NCBI GenBank assembly: GCA_021399435.1
Contig: JAJTUP010000033.1
Span: 372,001 to 436,000, forward strand
Direction: 5' to 3'
Origin: Diaporthe sp. PMI_573
Taxonomy: Eukaryota > Ascomycota > Sordariomycetes > Diaporthales > Diaporthaceae
Length of the DNA: 64,000 nt
The notes under the pieces were generated by a model that worked only from the letters and a program-made list of their open reading frames with translations, made no database searches and was not told the DNA's origin. Of this stretch, positions 1 to 10,077 are shown piece by piece (positions within the stretch are counted from its first letter, which is position 1; each line of letters starts with the position of its first letter). The translations under genes were made by a program, and so were the position numbers.

Positions 1-1
1 C

Positions 2-1272
2 GGTGCTACGTTTTCCATCTCATTAGACGAAGTCGACATCCTTGACGAGCTAGGAAAGGGAAACTACGGCACGGTGTATAGGGTCCGACATGCAAGGCCC
101 AAGATACCGAGATTTGGGCAGGGGTTGAGCGGCTTCAAAGCTGCTTCCAGGCAAAATTCGAGCTTGTCAGAAAAAGATGAGTCTTCAGGCAGCGAGGGCT
201 CACCCTCGACTCCCCGCGCTGGCAGGTTGGACGCTACAACAGGGCGGGTTATGGCGATGAAAGAGATCAGGCTAGAACTCGACGAGGCGAAGTTCACCAC
301 CATTCTCAAGGAACTGATCATCCTCCACGAGTGTTCGTCACCGTACATCATCGACTTTTATGGAGCCTTTTTCCAGGAAGGCGCGGTGTATATGTGCATT
401 GAGTACATGGATGGCGGCTCTATTGATAAGTTGTACGATGGTGGGATACCGGAGGAAGTACTCAAGAAAATAACTTACAGTACGATCATGGGCCTGAAGT
501 CGTTGAAGGACGAGCACAACATCATTCACCGCGACGTAAAACCGACCAACATTCTTGTCAACACACGGGGTCAAGTAAAGATATGCGATTTCGGAGTGAG
601 CGGGAACCTCGTGGCCAGCATTGCAAAGACGAACATAGGCTGCCAAAGCTACATGGCTCCTGAGCGAATATCTGGTGGTGCGATGGCTGCGGGCGCGGAC
701 GGAACCTACAGCGTCCAAAGCGACATCTGGAGCTTGGGTTTGACAATCATTGAGTGTGCAATGGGCAAATACCCTTACCCACCGGAGATTTCTGCCACCA
801 TCTTCGGCCAGCTGAACGTGAGTTACTCATCTTCTCCACAATTTCAGAGAGATTCGGCTAACCAGCAACTCGATCATAGGCGATCGTGGAAGGCGATCCG
901 CCAGATCTTCCCGCGGAAGGCTACTCCGCACAGGCCCGCGACTTTGTCAAGTCATGTCTTAACAAGAACCCGAAAAAGAGACATACGTATCCCATGCTCT
1001 TACTTCACCCTTGGATCAAGTCTCTTAGCAAACCCGAGACGATCACCGAGGAAGCGGAGGCCGAGTCAGAAGCCATGGACAACGATCTCGCCGACGCGGC
1101 GGCGAAACAGCTCTCCATCAACGAGGGCTCAGGCGATGTCGAGGTCGCCCAATGGGTCCAGGAGGCGATGGACCGCAAGAAGCAGGGGCTGCAAACGCCA
1201 AGTGCGGAAAAGCCAGCATTGCATGCTGCACCGTTTGACAGCGTGAGCCCGTCTGCTAGCCTCGACTCATAG
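2..1272 (+). CDS. pbs2: Pbs2-type MAP kinase kinase, 5' end cut by window edge
   Basis: Dual-specificity kinase that phosphorylates the Hog1/Sak MAP kinase in the osmotic and oxidative stress cascade in the cytoplasm. Exons 2-817 and 880-1272 join in phase 0 across a 62 bp GT-AG intron. Visible kinase parts in order: glycine loop GKGNYG, a serine-rich insert before the catalytic lysine of AMKEIRL, HRDVKP catalytic loop, DFGVSG, an activation loop with the MAPKK-type Ser and Thr (SIAKTNIG), APERI, and after the intron AIVEGDPPDLP and the substrate-lobe end. The insert between the glycine loop and the lysine and the phrase YGAFFQEGAVYMC are characteristic of fungal Pbs2 rather than of Mkk1/Ste7. 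A tail of about 80 acidic/Ser-rich residues follows the kinase domain. The N-terminal regulatory region lies left of the window. High confidence in family. Confidence 0.93.
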
Positions 1273-3308
1273 CCCGAGATGCCTGTGTGAAACCGGTGCA
1301 CGACGGTCTCGGCCGCATGAAGAAAACGCTACATGTAGCCCGTCCACCACAGTCCACCACAGATATCCCTCCCTTCCCTCCCAACGAGCTGGATCGGATT
1401 GCCAAGGCGCAGGCTGGTTCTGGGCGTTCTTCCCTTCCACCGGCTTGCTTTATTTCTGCCATCGTCTCGCTCTGCCCAGCCTCCTGCGGAGGATGATAGT
1501 GGAGTCTTGTTGGCAAGGAGTCAAGCACGGGAGCGGAGTACCTTTCACTTTCTCATATTTTACATGATTCCGTTTTGAAAGCGAACCCAAGCAACGCAGG
1601 GGGACAGTTTCTGGAAATAAAGAATATCAATTACACACAGTGCTCTACAAACCAGAAACGACCGGCTCGGGCAACTAGTCGCCGGCATTCTGGTCAGATC
1701 ATTCGAGCAGGACTGAATAGGTCCATGTCCTCTTCGGGCACTTGAGCTTCACAGACGTGAGGACGATAATCCACCGGTTGTTCAGGCCCTTCGAAGGTGT
1801 CGTCGAGGAATTCCATCCCGAACACACGCCACTACCACGTGACGTAGTTGTGGCAATGTGAGACCACGGGACATTGAAGCTGCATCAGATGCCCAGTAAC
1901 CGCAACACGGACCATGTTGTGGCGGTCCGGGTGTCAACAGCTGGCCAGTGTGCCAGGCAAGCCGCAAGTGCCGAGGGTGACCATGATAGTTTCTAGTCCG
2001 GAAGCCTACCAGCGTGATGGTACAGCAGCCCAGACCGACGAGCACATTGTTCCATGTCCCGCAGTCGGTGCCACATTGGCACGCGCACCCATTTGATCCA
2101 GGAAATATTTGCGGGGGTAGGCGTTGCTCTGTACTGCATGAAACAGGAACTGTTCCTCTCTGGTGAGCTTGCCGACGACGTTGGCTGTCAGGTGCCCAGC
2201 GTCATCGGCGCCGACGGGCGCGGCGCTATTGAAGGCCGACAACAGCCGTCGGAGTTTGCGGGCAAGAAATGAAACAAATTTTACCCATCCTCAGAGTCAG
2301 CGCCCGCGCTTTTGCTTATAGAGATGAGCTCATCTGCCTGGGCCGTCTATTGACACAATCCCTACCTGCTTTATTACTGATGCAGTGAGGGCTTCGCCGC
2401 TCTCCGCCTCGCGGAAACTGGCGGTCTGAAGGCGTGCTCCTAAGCTTGTTTCGGAGCACCTGTGCTCAGCTATGGGATCTATCGAACTCTATTATATAAA
2501 TGCTGTGCGTAGGGGGCGTTCGTCCTCTTTGACAGCGCGGCCGCTACTGCGTCTCAGGGGAATGAATATCTGGAGCGCCAGCGGAGCCAAAATATAGGGG
2601 CATCATCTACCGATAATAAGAGTGGATTTCAAACGACATGTAGTCAAAAAGAGATGATCAGCGCCCCCCCCCCCTGTTCTATATCCCAGTTTTGCTATGC
2701 TTCTAAAAACTGTTGCTGCAAGATTGGCAGCCCTTTACCAGAAAGGTCATTGCTGGCGGTACTCAAATAGCGACTTACATGCTCTGTGCCTCAGATCGCC
2801 AAATACAAGGCTGACAGTAATAAGCAGCCAGCCAGCCACCTTGGAATAAAATGTCCATGTGTCCGGACGGGGAATAGAGTGATGCCCTGGCTTAAGCTGC
2901 TTCGGATAACCTCAACGAGACTTCCCCCCCCCCCTCCAAAAGAAAAAAACACAACTTTCTGACCTAATGAAGAACCACGTCGCCCAGTGTAACCTCATGT
3001 GGACGTGTCGGACATCCCAATGTAGAGTACTTGAGTCTTGGTCATAGAGCAACATGTAGAAAGCCGGTCTGCTAATCTCGCACAAAACGCCATGTATAAT
3101 CTCATCTTGGATAATCTCCGCTGAGGCGGGAACCTGCTCGCAGTGCTCGGGGAGGCCACTTGAGCTGAAGGGAAGGGATGGGTGGTGGCTGTGGGTCCGA
3201 GCTTCCAACCCCAACCCCAATTAGCCCCGAACTCGAATCCCGACGGCCCCTTCCAGCGACTGTCTCAGCAGCAACAACACCATCTTCTCCTCCATCACCA
3301 CCATCACA
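1273..3308. other. intergenic, pbs2 to rho3
   Basis: About 2 kb without a gene I can support. It holds two poly-C runs (near 2665 and 2925), a possible coding relic on the minus strand (separate entry), and, just before the GTPase start, a CA/CAC-rich leader that is probably its 5' UTR. Confidence 0.6.
1694..2275 (-). pseudogene. possible decayed coding relic, family unknown
   Basis: On the minus strand an open stretch (about 2275 to 2006) reads like protein rather than noise, with phrases such as GKLTREEQFLFHAV and AYPRKYFLDQMG. Further down, in another frame, comes a stretch ending MDLFSPARMI and a stop at 1694. Between them the frame is broken and no splice solution was obvious. I do not recognise the family. 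It may equally be chance open frame in GC-rich DNA. Confidence 0.22.
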
Positions 3309-3920
3309 ATGTCCTGCCTGGCGACCAACAAGACAGTCCAGCGCAAACTCGTCCTCCTGGGCGACGGCGCGTGTGGCAAAACATCATTACTCAACGTCTT
3401 CACGAGAGGGTACTTCCCTACCGTCTACGAGCCCACCGTCTTCGAGAACTACGTCCACGACATCTTCGTCGACAACATCCACATCGAGCTGTCGCTCTGG
3501 GACACCGCTGGGCAGGAGGAGTTCGACAGGTTACGAAGCCTCTCCTACGATGACAGCGACCTGATCATGCTGTGCTACAGCGTGGACAGCCCCGAGAGCT
3601 TAGAGAACGTCGAGAGCAAATGGGTCGGCGAGATAACAGAACACTGCCCTAGCGTCAAGGTCGTGCTGATCGCCCTGAAATGCGACCTGCGAGAGGCTCA
3701 GGACGAGGACGCGGCAGCCGGCGAAAACCCCCCCGCGAGCACAAAGCCGACGATCGGGTACGAGCAGGGCCTGGAGGTCGCCAGGAGGATAAATGCGATG
3801 CGATACCTCGAGTGTTCAGCGATGCGCAACCGCGGCGTCAACGAGGCCTTCACAGAGGCCGCCCGGGTGGCGATGAGCGTCAAAAAGGACAAGGAGGACA
3901 AGAAGTGCATCGTTATGTGA
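3309..3920 (+). CDS. rho3: Rho3-type small GTPase
   Basis: 203-residue Rho GTPase, acting at the plasma membrane in polarised growth and exocytosis in this family. Visible motifs: P-loop GDGACGKTS, effector region YFPTVYEPTVFENYV, switch II DTAGQEEFDRLRSLSY, base-recognition ALKCDL and ECSA, and a C-terminal CIVM prenylation box preceded by a lysine-rich stretch. EEFDRLRSLSY and the absence of the Rho1-type QEDYDRLRPLSY place it with Rho3. A short acidic, alanine-rich insert (about residues 136-150) lies where Rho insert regions vary. The start follows a CAC-rich leader and matches the family's N-terminus (KTVQRKLVLLGDG from residue 8). The gene is a single open frame, although Rho genes in ascomycetes usually carry introns. 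The next gene begins only 104 bp downstream on the same strand. Confidence 0.9.
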   Translation: MSCLATNKTVQRKLVLLGDGACGKTSLLNVFTRGYFPTVYEPTVFENYVHDIFVDNIHIELSLWDTAGQEEFDRLRSLSYDDSDLIMLCYSVDSPESLENVESKWVGEITEHCPSVKVVLIALKCDLREAQDEDAAAGENPPASTKPTIGYEQGLEVARRINAMRYLECSAMRNRGVNEAFTEAARVAMSVKKDKEDKKCIVM

Positions 3921-4024
3921 AGCGATCAATGGGCTCGTCGGTCCGGCGACCGGCTATCGGGATGGCGTCATGCGGCTCGAGTGGACTGATAACGGCATCC
4001 AAATGTATCTCTAATTCCTAATAA

Positions 4025-5902
4025 ATGGCTACAGAACAGAACAGACGCGGCAACGATACCTCTAGAACACTAGCTGTGCACAAAATGGCAGCCTCATACC
4101 ACACGTCTCTCCTCACTGCCACAGACTGTCGCTCTCACGTCCACCTCATCATCGGCAGCAATTCGCTCGCCGGCAAGCGGTGCGAGCAGTCAATTGCCAC
4201 CGGCGCAAAACCTATCCTTATCGCGCCCGAGCCCCCACCAACTCAGCCTCTACACTATGGCCTCACCAACCTCGTCGAGTCAGGCCAACTTGAGTGGGAA
4301 CGCAGGCCCTTCACCGAAAATCTTGCCCTCACTCGAGGGCGCGACGAGATAGGCAACGTGGTCGACGCCGTCTTCGTCACGACCACAAATACCGCTTCCC
4401 TGGGCGAGGGCGTGTCGGCCAATCTCATCTCAGCTATTTGCAAGCGCAACCGCATCCCTGTGAATGTGGTCGACAACCCCAGCCTCTGCAGCTTCTCCAT
4501 CCTGTCGACGCACAGCGACGGGCCGCTGCAGATCGGCGTCACCACCAATGGGAGGGGATGCCGCCTCGCCAGCCGCATACGGCGCGAGGTCGCGGCGTCG
4601 CTCCCGCCCACCCTGGGGACCGCTTGCGCAAAGCTGGGGGAAGTGAGGCGGAGGATTCAAGAAGAGGATCACCTTCTTCACGAGGCTCTCAGCGGAGGTT
4701 CCCCCGTTGCTGGAGAAGAAGAGGAAGGACTGGAACAGACAGCCAATTTCAACAAGCTGGTCACTGAGGAAGACTTGGACGCTGTGAAGCACAGGCGCAT
4801 GCGCTGGCTCGCGCAGGTCTGCGAGTACTGGCCGCTCAAGCGCCTGGCAGCTATCAGCGACAACGACGTTGAGACCGTTCTGAAATCATACTCTGGCAGC
4901 ACCAGCACAGCCGGCGGCGTATCCGTCGTTGGAGGATCAGAAGATGACAAGAGCAACAGCTCCTCTGTTAGTGCGCGTGGCAGGATCATCCTCGCTGGTT
5001 CCGGTCCCGGACACCCCGATCTGCTTACCCGCGCAACCTACAAGGCAATCCAGTCTGCCGACATCATCCTGGCCGACAAGCTTGTCCCCGAGGGCGTGCT
5101 GGATCTCATTCCCCGGCGGACGCCCGTCTCTATTGCGCGCAAGTTCCCTGGTAACGCAGACAAGGCTCAGGAGGAACTGTTAGAGCAGGCAATTGCGGGC
5201 GTCCGACAGGGCAAAACGGTGTTGCGACTGAAACAAGGCGACCCCTTCATTTACGGGCGAGGAGGCGAGGAGGTCGATTACTTCCGCCAGCATGGATTAG
5301 GCGACAGGGTGCTGGTCCTGCCTGGAATCACGAGCTCCTTGAGTGCGCCGCTGTTCGCGGGCATACCGCCCACACAGCGAGATGTTGCAGACCAAGTGTT
5401 GGTATGTACGGGGACGGGCAAGAAGGGCAGACCACCGACGCCTCCGGAGTTTGTGGCGAGCAGAACAGTCGTCTTCCTCATGGCATTACATCGCATCACA
5501 GGTCTTGTGGTCGAGCTTACACAGCACCTGCCTACCGAAGTGGAGAGGATAGGCACGACCACAACAACTGAGACAATACCTGATGGCGCTGGGCCCTCGG
5601 AGGATGTGGTTCACCAAATGATAGAGACAAGCGATGTTGCACAGCCCGTGAAAGCCACGAGAAGGCTGTGGCCGAAGTCTACGCCCTGTGCCGTCATCGA
5701 GCGGGCTTCCTGTCCCGATCAGAGAGTCATCCGCACAACACTGGAATTCGTTGCCGAGGCCATTGAGGCAGAGGGGAGCAGGCCGCCAGGGCTGCTTGTT
5801 GTGGGTAGGGCGTGTGAGGCGTTATACACGCCCGAGAAGGGGAGATCGTGGATCGTCGAAGACGGCTTCAAAGAGTTACATCTGGATGAGGTGCGGTTCT
5901 AG
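4025..5902 (+). CDS. met1: siroheme-pathway uroporphyrinogen-III C-methyltransferase
   Basis: 625 residues, single exon. The C-terminal half (about residues 318-560) is a tetrapyrrole SAM methylase of the CobA/SUMT/Met1 type: GSGPGHPDLLT at its start, ADKLVPE, KQGDPFIYGRGGEE, LPGITSS and AGIPPTQRDVAD. It methylates uroporphyrinogen III to precorrin-2, the route to siroheme, the cofactor of sulfite and nitrite reductases. The N-terminal part (about 35-200) resembles the Rossmann domain of bifunctional siroheme synthases (LIIGSNSLAGKRCEQ, then NVVDNPSLCSFS), so a precorrin-2 dehydrogenase/ferrochelatase-like module seems fused in front. Whether that module is active cannot be told. Start at 4025 is the first ATG; 4088 (MAASYHTSLL) also has a good context and is an alternative. 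Confidence 0.9.
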   Translation: MATEQNRRGNDTSRTLAVHKMAASYHTSLLTATDCRSHVHLIIGSNSLAGKRCEQSIATGAKPILIAPEPPPTQPLHYGLTNLVESGQLEWERRPFTENLALTRGRDEIGNVVDAVFVTTTNTASLGEGVSANLISAICKRNRIPVNVVDNPSLCSFSILSTHSDGPLQIGVTTNGRGCRLASRIRREVAASLPPTLGTACAKLGEVRRRIQEEDHLLHEALSGGSPVAGEEEEGLEQTANFNKLVTEEDLDAVKHRRMRWLAQVCEYWPLKRLAAISDNDVETVLKSYSGSTSTAGGVSVVGGSEDDKSNSSSVSARGRIILAGSGPGHPDLLTRATYKAIQSADIILADKLVPEGVLDLIPRRTPVSIARKFPGNADKAQEELLEQAIAGVRQGKTVLRLKQGDPFIYGRGGEEVDYFRQHGLGDRVLVLPGITSSLSAPLFAGIPPTQRDVADQVLVCTGTGKKGRPPTPPEFVASRTVVFLMALHRITGLVVELTQHLPTEVERIGTTTTTETIPDGAGPSEDVVHQMIETSDVAQPVKATRRLWPKSTPCAVIERASCPDQRVIRTTLEFVAEAIEAEGSRPPGLLVVGRACEALYTPEKGRSWIVEDGFKELHLDEVRF

Positions 5903-6040
5903 CATGAAATTTTTGGTGACATTCCGACGCAAGCACGGCCAGCCAGCAAACAATAGATTCGGATTCAACTGCGCGTGAGGGTGCCACACATCAGACAGAT
6001 TACCCCTGTTCTATGCCTTCTACAAAAGTGGCGTGGATGT

Positions 6041-7155
6041 TCATAGCTCATCATGCTCGCGTCTCCCCTTGCCCTGAATTTTCATGATGAACGCGGCCAC
6101 CTGCTCAAGAACCTCTTGGTCTATACTGTGGCCCAATCCGCTTTACAGGACGGTGAGACAAATCAGCAAGGCTGCACACAAGGCATGAGCATATTATCCC
6201 CTGTGGGTAGGGAATCTCAACGTACGGAATGATGCTAGAGTCGACGGGGTAACCCAACTCCTTGACAATGTTCCTCGACTTGTCCACCCAGTCAAGCTTC
6301 ATAATGTGGTCCTTCTCCCCGTTGGCCTTCATGCCCGTCCCCTCCCTCACGTGGGGGAACTTGTCTGCTCCCTTTCCTCCTCCTCCACCACCGCTCTCGC
6401 GCACAGAATCCGCCAGCGGCAGGTACCCGCTAAGGCAGAAGACTCCCTCGAGCTGGAGGTCGCCCCTGAGACCCGTCAGCAGCGCCATCACGGACTGTAG
6501 AATTTAGAGTCAGCTTTCAAAGAACCAAGGGAGTGGTTTCATGCAAATCGGGGGGAGGAAAGGGTCACAACGTGGCCATTGCCTATCTCAAAGCCAGCAG
6601 TGTGACAAGTTCATTGAGGTACAGTGGCACAAATGGGAGAGATATTGTCTTGAAGGGGTTAGGATTGTATCCAAAAGGTGCCTACGCCCTGCGAGAACCC
6701 GCCCTGATGACCTGCGACGCGGGGACGGCGTGCTTGTCGACCTCGTCGCGCACGAGCGAGAGGAAGAAGTCCCGGCTCCGCAGCATGCCCTCCTTGTCGC
6801 TGTGCTGCTGCGTGAGGGTCTCGAAGGCGACGTGTGGCCCGCGCTCGCCGCGGATATCGAACCGAGCTGGGAGTCGAGCGCCCGCCGGCCTTTTTTTAGG
6901 GGACGCCTCCTTGTCAGTGGCACCGGCTGTGCTTGTTTTGGTGAGGGCTTGAATGAGACTGCTCACCGATGTCACGTTGATAGATGGCGCGCTTGGGAGG
7001 ATGAACTTTGTGTCGTGGCAGGCCGCTTTCCTGCCAATTCCGTACGATGGGCACGCTGTGGTGGGTGTGAGTAATTTGCATGTGGGACGAGCCCGGAGTA
7101 GGATGAAAGATGGTGCTCCTTCAGCCGCTTGTGTGGACGGATGGAAAGTGATCAA
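6041..7155 (-). pseudogene. acyl-protein thioesterase-like alpha/beta hydrolase, frameshifted
   Basis: Minus-strand remains of a cytosolic thioesterase/carboxylesterase of the APT1 family. Upstream part (7155-6686) contains KFILPSAP and LVRDEVDKHAVPASQVI, the family's segment before the nucleophile. The elbow GGFSQG follows in a different frame: about one base is missing just after VI. An ILE-A intron (6495-6685) lies exactly between SQG and SVMALLTGL. The next exon (6226-6494) reads LEGVFCLSGYLPL and DHIMKLDWVD (probable catalytic Asp), then an 85 bp intron (6141-6225), then GLGHS with the catalytic His and the stop at 6041. The usual HGRG oxyanion segment is altered near 7085, and no ATG opens the frame at 7155. 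Either a decaying gene or a gene with a sequence error. The left boundary is sure, the right one is not. Confidence 0.6.
6495..6685 (-). repeat. ILE-A copy 1, repeated intron (191 bp)
   Basis: Sense-strand ends gtaggc and ctacag, with branch-like agctgactct about 20 bases before the end. It interrupts the thioesterase-like gene between SQG and SVMALLTG in phase 0. It aligns along its length with the introns at 26409-26595 and 22494-22682, and with most of 32661-32811. Shared blocks include tggatacaatc near the 5' end and ggtcacaacgtggcc (plus strand, 6563-6577) in the middle. Confidence 0.85.
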
Positions 7156-10077
7156 AGGCTGTCACATACTATCCGTGTCCGCTAACTTGAACTATGGACT
7201 ATTTGTATTCTTTGAGTTCCTCTACTAAGCTGGAACTGCAATAAGTGTCCTATAAGGACAAGGAACAATGCGTCTTATCGACGATTACAGCGAGATTCGT
7301 TATGCAAGGCTTCAAACAGTGACTTTCCAATCTTCTGCAAACCAGTGTTCTGTTAGATGCGACTATTTTGCACCATTAGTCTTAGTGTGGAGCTGTGCTG
7401 CCATGCCATGCCAGGATGATATTCAAGTCTCTCTGTCTCTATCGTGAGGTCTCAATGGCAAGGCCCCACCTGACTACGAATGTTTCTCATGCATTACTGT
7501 CTTCAATTCGGGGATGCGGGATGCTGCAAGAGCACGAGTGCAATATTTCCAATTGACAAAGAAAAGATACTGACAATTCTTCTCGTCTCGACTACTTACC
7601 CAGTCAAATTATGCAATTTGAACGACACTTTTGTCATCAGATTTGTGGCCGAACTTGAAACTTGGAAATCAATGTCAACAAATATTCCCTTCAACTCGGG
7701 GCCACCAAAACTGCACCCTGCTTCGAATGATTCATCCTATTCATCTACGCATGATAGGAGGAAAGGGAAACAGAAAGGTGGACAGTACACGAGCGCATTT
7801 CTAGCGTAGTAATTACAGAATTTCCACTACAATGTGAGTATAGGGTGGAAATACTATCCGAACATGCTTTCATCAAAACCCAACACTTAGATCTCATAGT
7901 CACATTTTCGAACACTTTATAGTTCATGTAGAGACTTGGGTTCTCAAAACACCGCTGATGAGTTTGAAACGTTGGGCAAGCAAAGGTCAAGACATCGTGA
8001 AAAAAATTGTCTGTAGCAGCACTGATGCCGGATTTTCGCGGCCTCAGGCTTTGCGATTTCACTCTTCATTTCTATCCATCTGACCAAACATTCAAAGTTT
8101 GCGTAGAATTTGACCTTTCCTACGAAACCACCGCCACACGTGCGGCTTATATGTACGATCTAACTGATATTTAATACTACGCTTGGCCAAGCACAAGCCC
8201 AGCCCGCTCCCGTATCGCCCAGACGGAATGTACCCACGGTGTATCGGTGTTTTGTGAAAACCCCACCCGTCCGCTGTGACTGGATGGAGAGCGGGAAGTC
8301 AAGGTTTTTGCTGAGTAATTACGCATGCTCAGATCTTGGGATCAGTGCCTTGGGAAATGTCAAGCACTTGAGGAGGCAATTGTTCTAAGCGGCTGGAAAT
8401 GTTCTTCCCCATGATCCTTATCTGCACGATCTTGGTGACCAATGTCAATATTGTTCTTCACGACCACGAACGAGGCCGGCGTTGGGGCCAGGATAGCCGT
8501 TGCCGTTGTGGCGTCGGCCACATCGCTTCAGACAATATCGTCCCAACCTACCTTAACTTTTCTTTGCCTGATTTTAATTGCATTTGGAAAAGCCGTCAAT
8601 CTCGCGAGCCGTGCAGGCCCTTTCCTCTGTCTTATGATATTAGCGAATGCTATGGTATGGAAAGAGCGACTCAGGAGGGCATATCAATCCAACGCTAATT
8701 GGTCGCGTGAAGAAACTGAAGAAATCGTTCTACACCGCCGGCTTGTACATGGTCTACTTTTGGATTGCATATGAACCCAGATACGTCTTGTAAGGGAAGA
8801 CCCACAGGATCGAGACACGTGTATTCTTGCTTTGCACCTCAAGGCCCTAGTTGATTTGACTTTCAAGAGACTATAATTAGGCATGCCGTGCATAGATTGA
8901 CGAAAAATGGCGCTTTTTGACTACCTGCCTTGGTACGCTAGCTCTCAGACAATACTACCGCCTCAGGAAGATGATGTCCGGTGAGCGGAAGGGGCGAGGG
9001 GAATGACTGAGGGTGTATTTGGAATACTGTAGCCGGCAAAGAGTCTATAGAGGAGGGCCCGAATCTGGAAAATGTAACAGATGCCTACAAGCTGAACATT
9101 GTCCGAGCCGGCTCGTTGTGAAGGTATATTCGAGGCATCGAATCTCGGCGTTACATGATCGCCCCACTGTTTGCCCGTTGCAGGAGAGCTTATCCCAGGT
9201 TCAGCGATCGAGTTTACTATAATTCGCGAAAGCACGGTACGTCGGAGCATTCGCTGCCTGTTTGCGTCTGTGAATCTCGGAAGTGTAGTTGACGCGTCGC
9301 GAGAGCAAGCCCTAGGCAATGCAGGCACGCAAATCCAGAGATTCTGAAGACGGGTGAGTTGAATACCATACGGTAAACGATTGCCGTGTCTTCTGAGCGA
9401 TGTTCGGCCACCTCCCAGGACAAGCACGTATGCCCTAGGTACGCGACGTTTTGTTTTTGGATCCTGTCCCGGCTGTACGGTGAATACTCACAAATGGTTG
9501 CCACCATCTGATTTCGGTGTGAAGATGTTTTACTGTCGTTGGCTGTATCAGGGGTCCTGGCCCAGAGTGTTTCTGCTTAGCATTCGAAACATTTGGCATT
9601 TCTTGGCGATGCAACACCCCGATGGCTGGCACTGGCGGGTTAGAGAACATCAGTTCCAGAAGCCGTCCGTGCTGGCGTGGTCTGCAGCTTGCAACAGTCG
9701 GCTGTTTCCTAGTGACCTGGTTCTGATACTGTTCAATCCAGGAGAAAAGCGTCCTGAACCCTAATTTTAGACGTTGATCGCTTCCATATACCACCCCTGC
9801 CAAGTGAACTCTCACACACCCCTCCCTCGAATCAAGCAACGACAAGCGCGGCCCAAGACAAGAGTCGCCGACTGAGGCGTTTCACTATGATGGGTTTGTG
9901 TGGAATGGCGTTATTCATTGCCGACCATGTCGACTGAGCTGATGCGCCGGCTCAAAAGGCCGTCTCGTCGTCTCTTTGCTTAGATATGCCTACTTTCGTC
10001 CCAATCTACTGCATGGTTTTGACAGAACTGTGCCCTATACCCCCAACTTCAAGAAGCAACTCTGCTTAACAATATTT
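7156..10077. other. intergenic, 2.9 kb
   Basis: No gene supported. Short open frames occur on both strands (for example 8442-8774 on +, which has hydrophobic stretches) but none shows a family motif, a consistent splice pattern or a good start context. The stretch is less GC-rich than neighbouring coding sequence. Confidence 0.55.

Noticed and set aside
8442..8774. 110-residue frame with hydrophobic stretches
   Set aside because: Could be a worn membrane protein, but I see no family signature and no supporting exon nearby.
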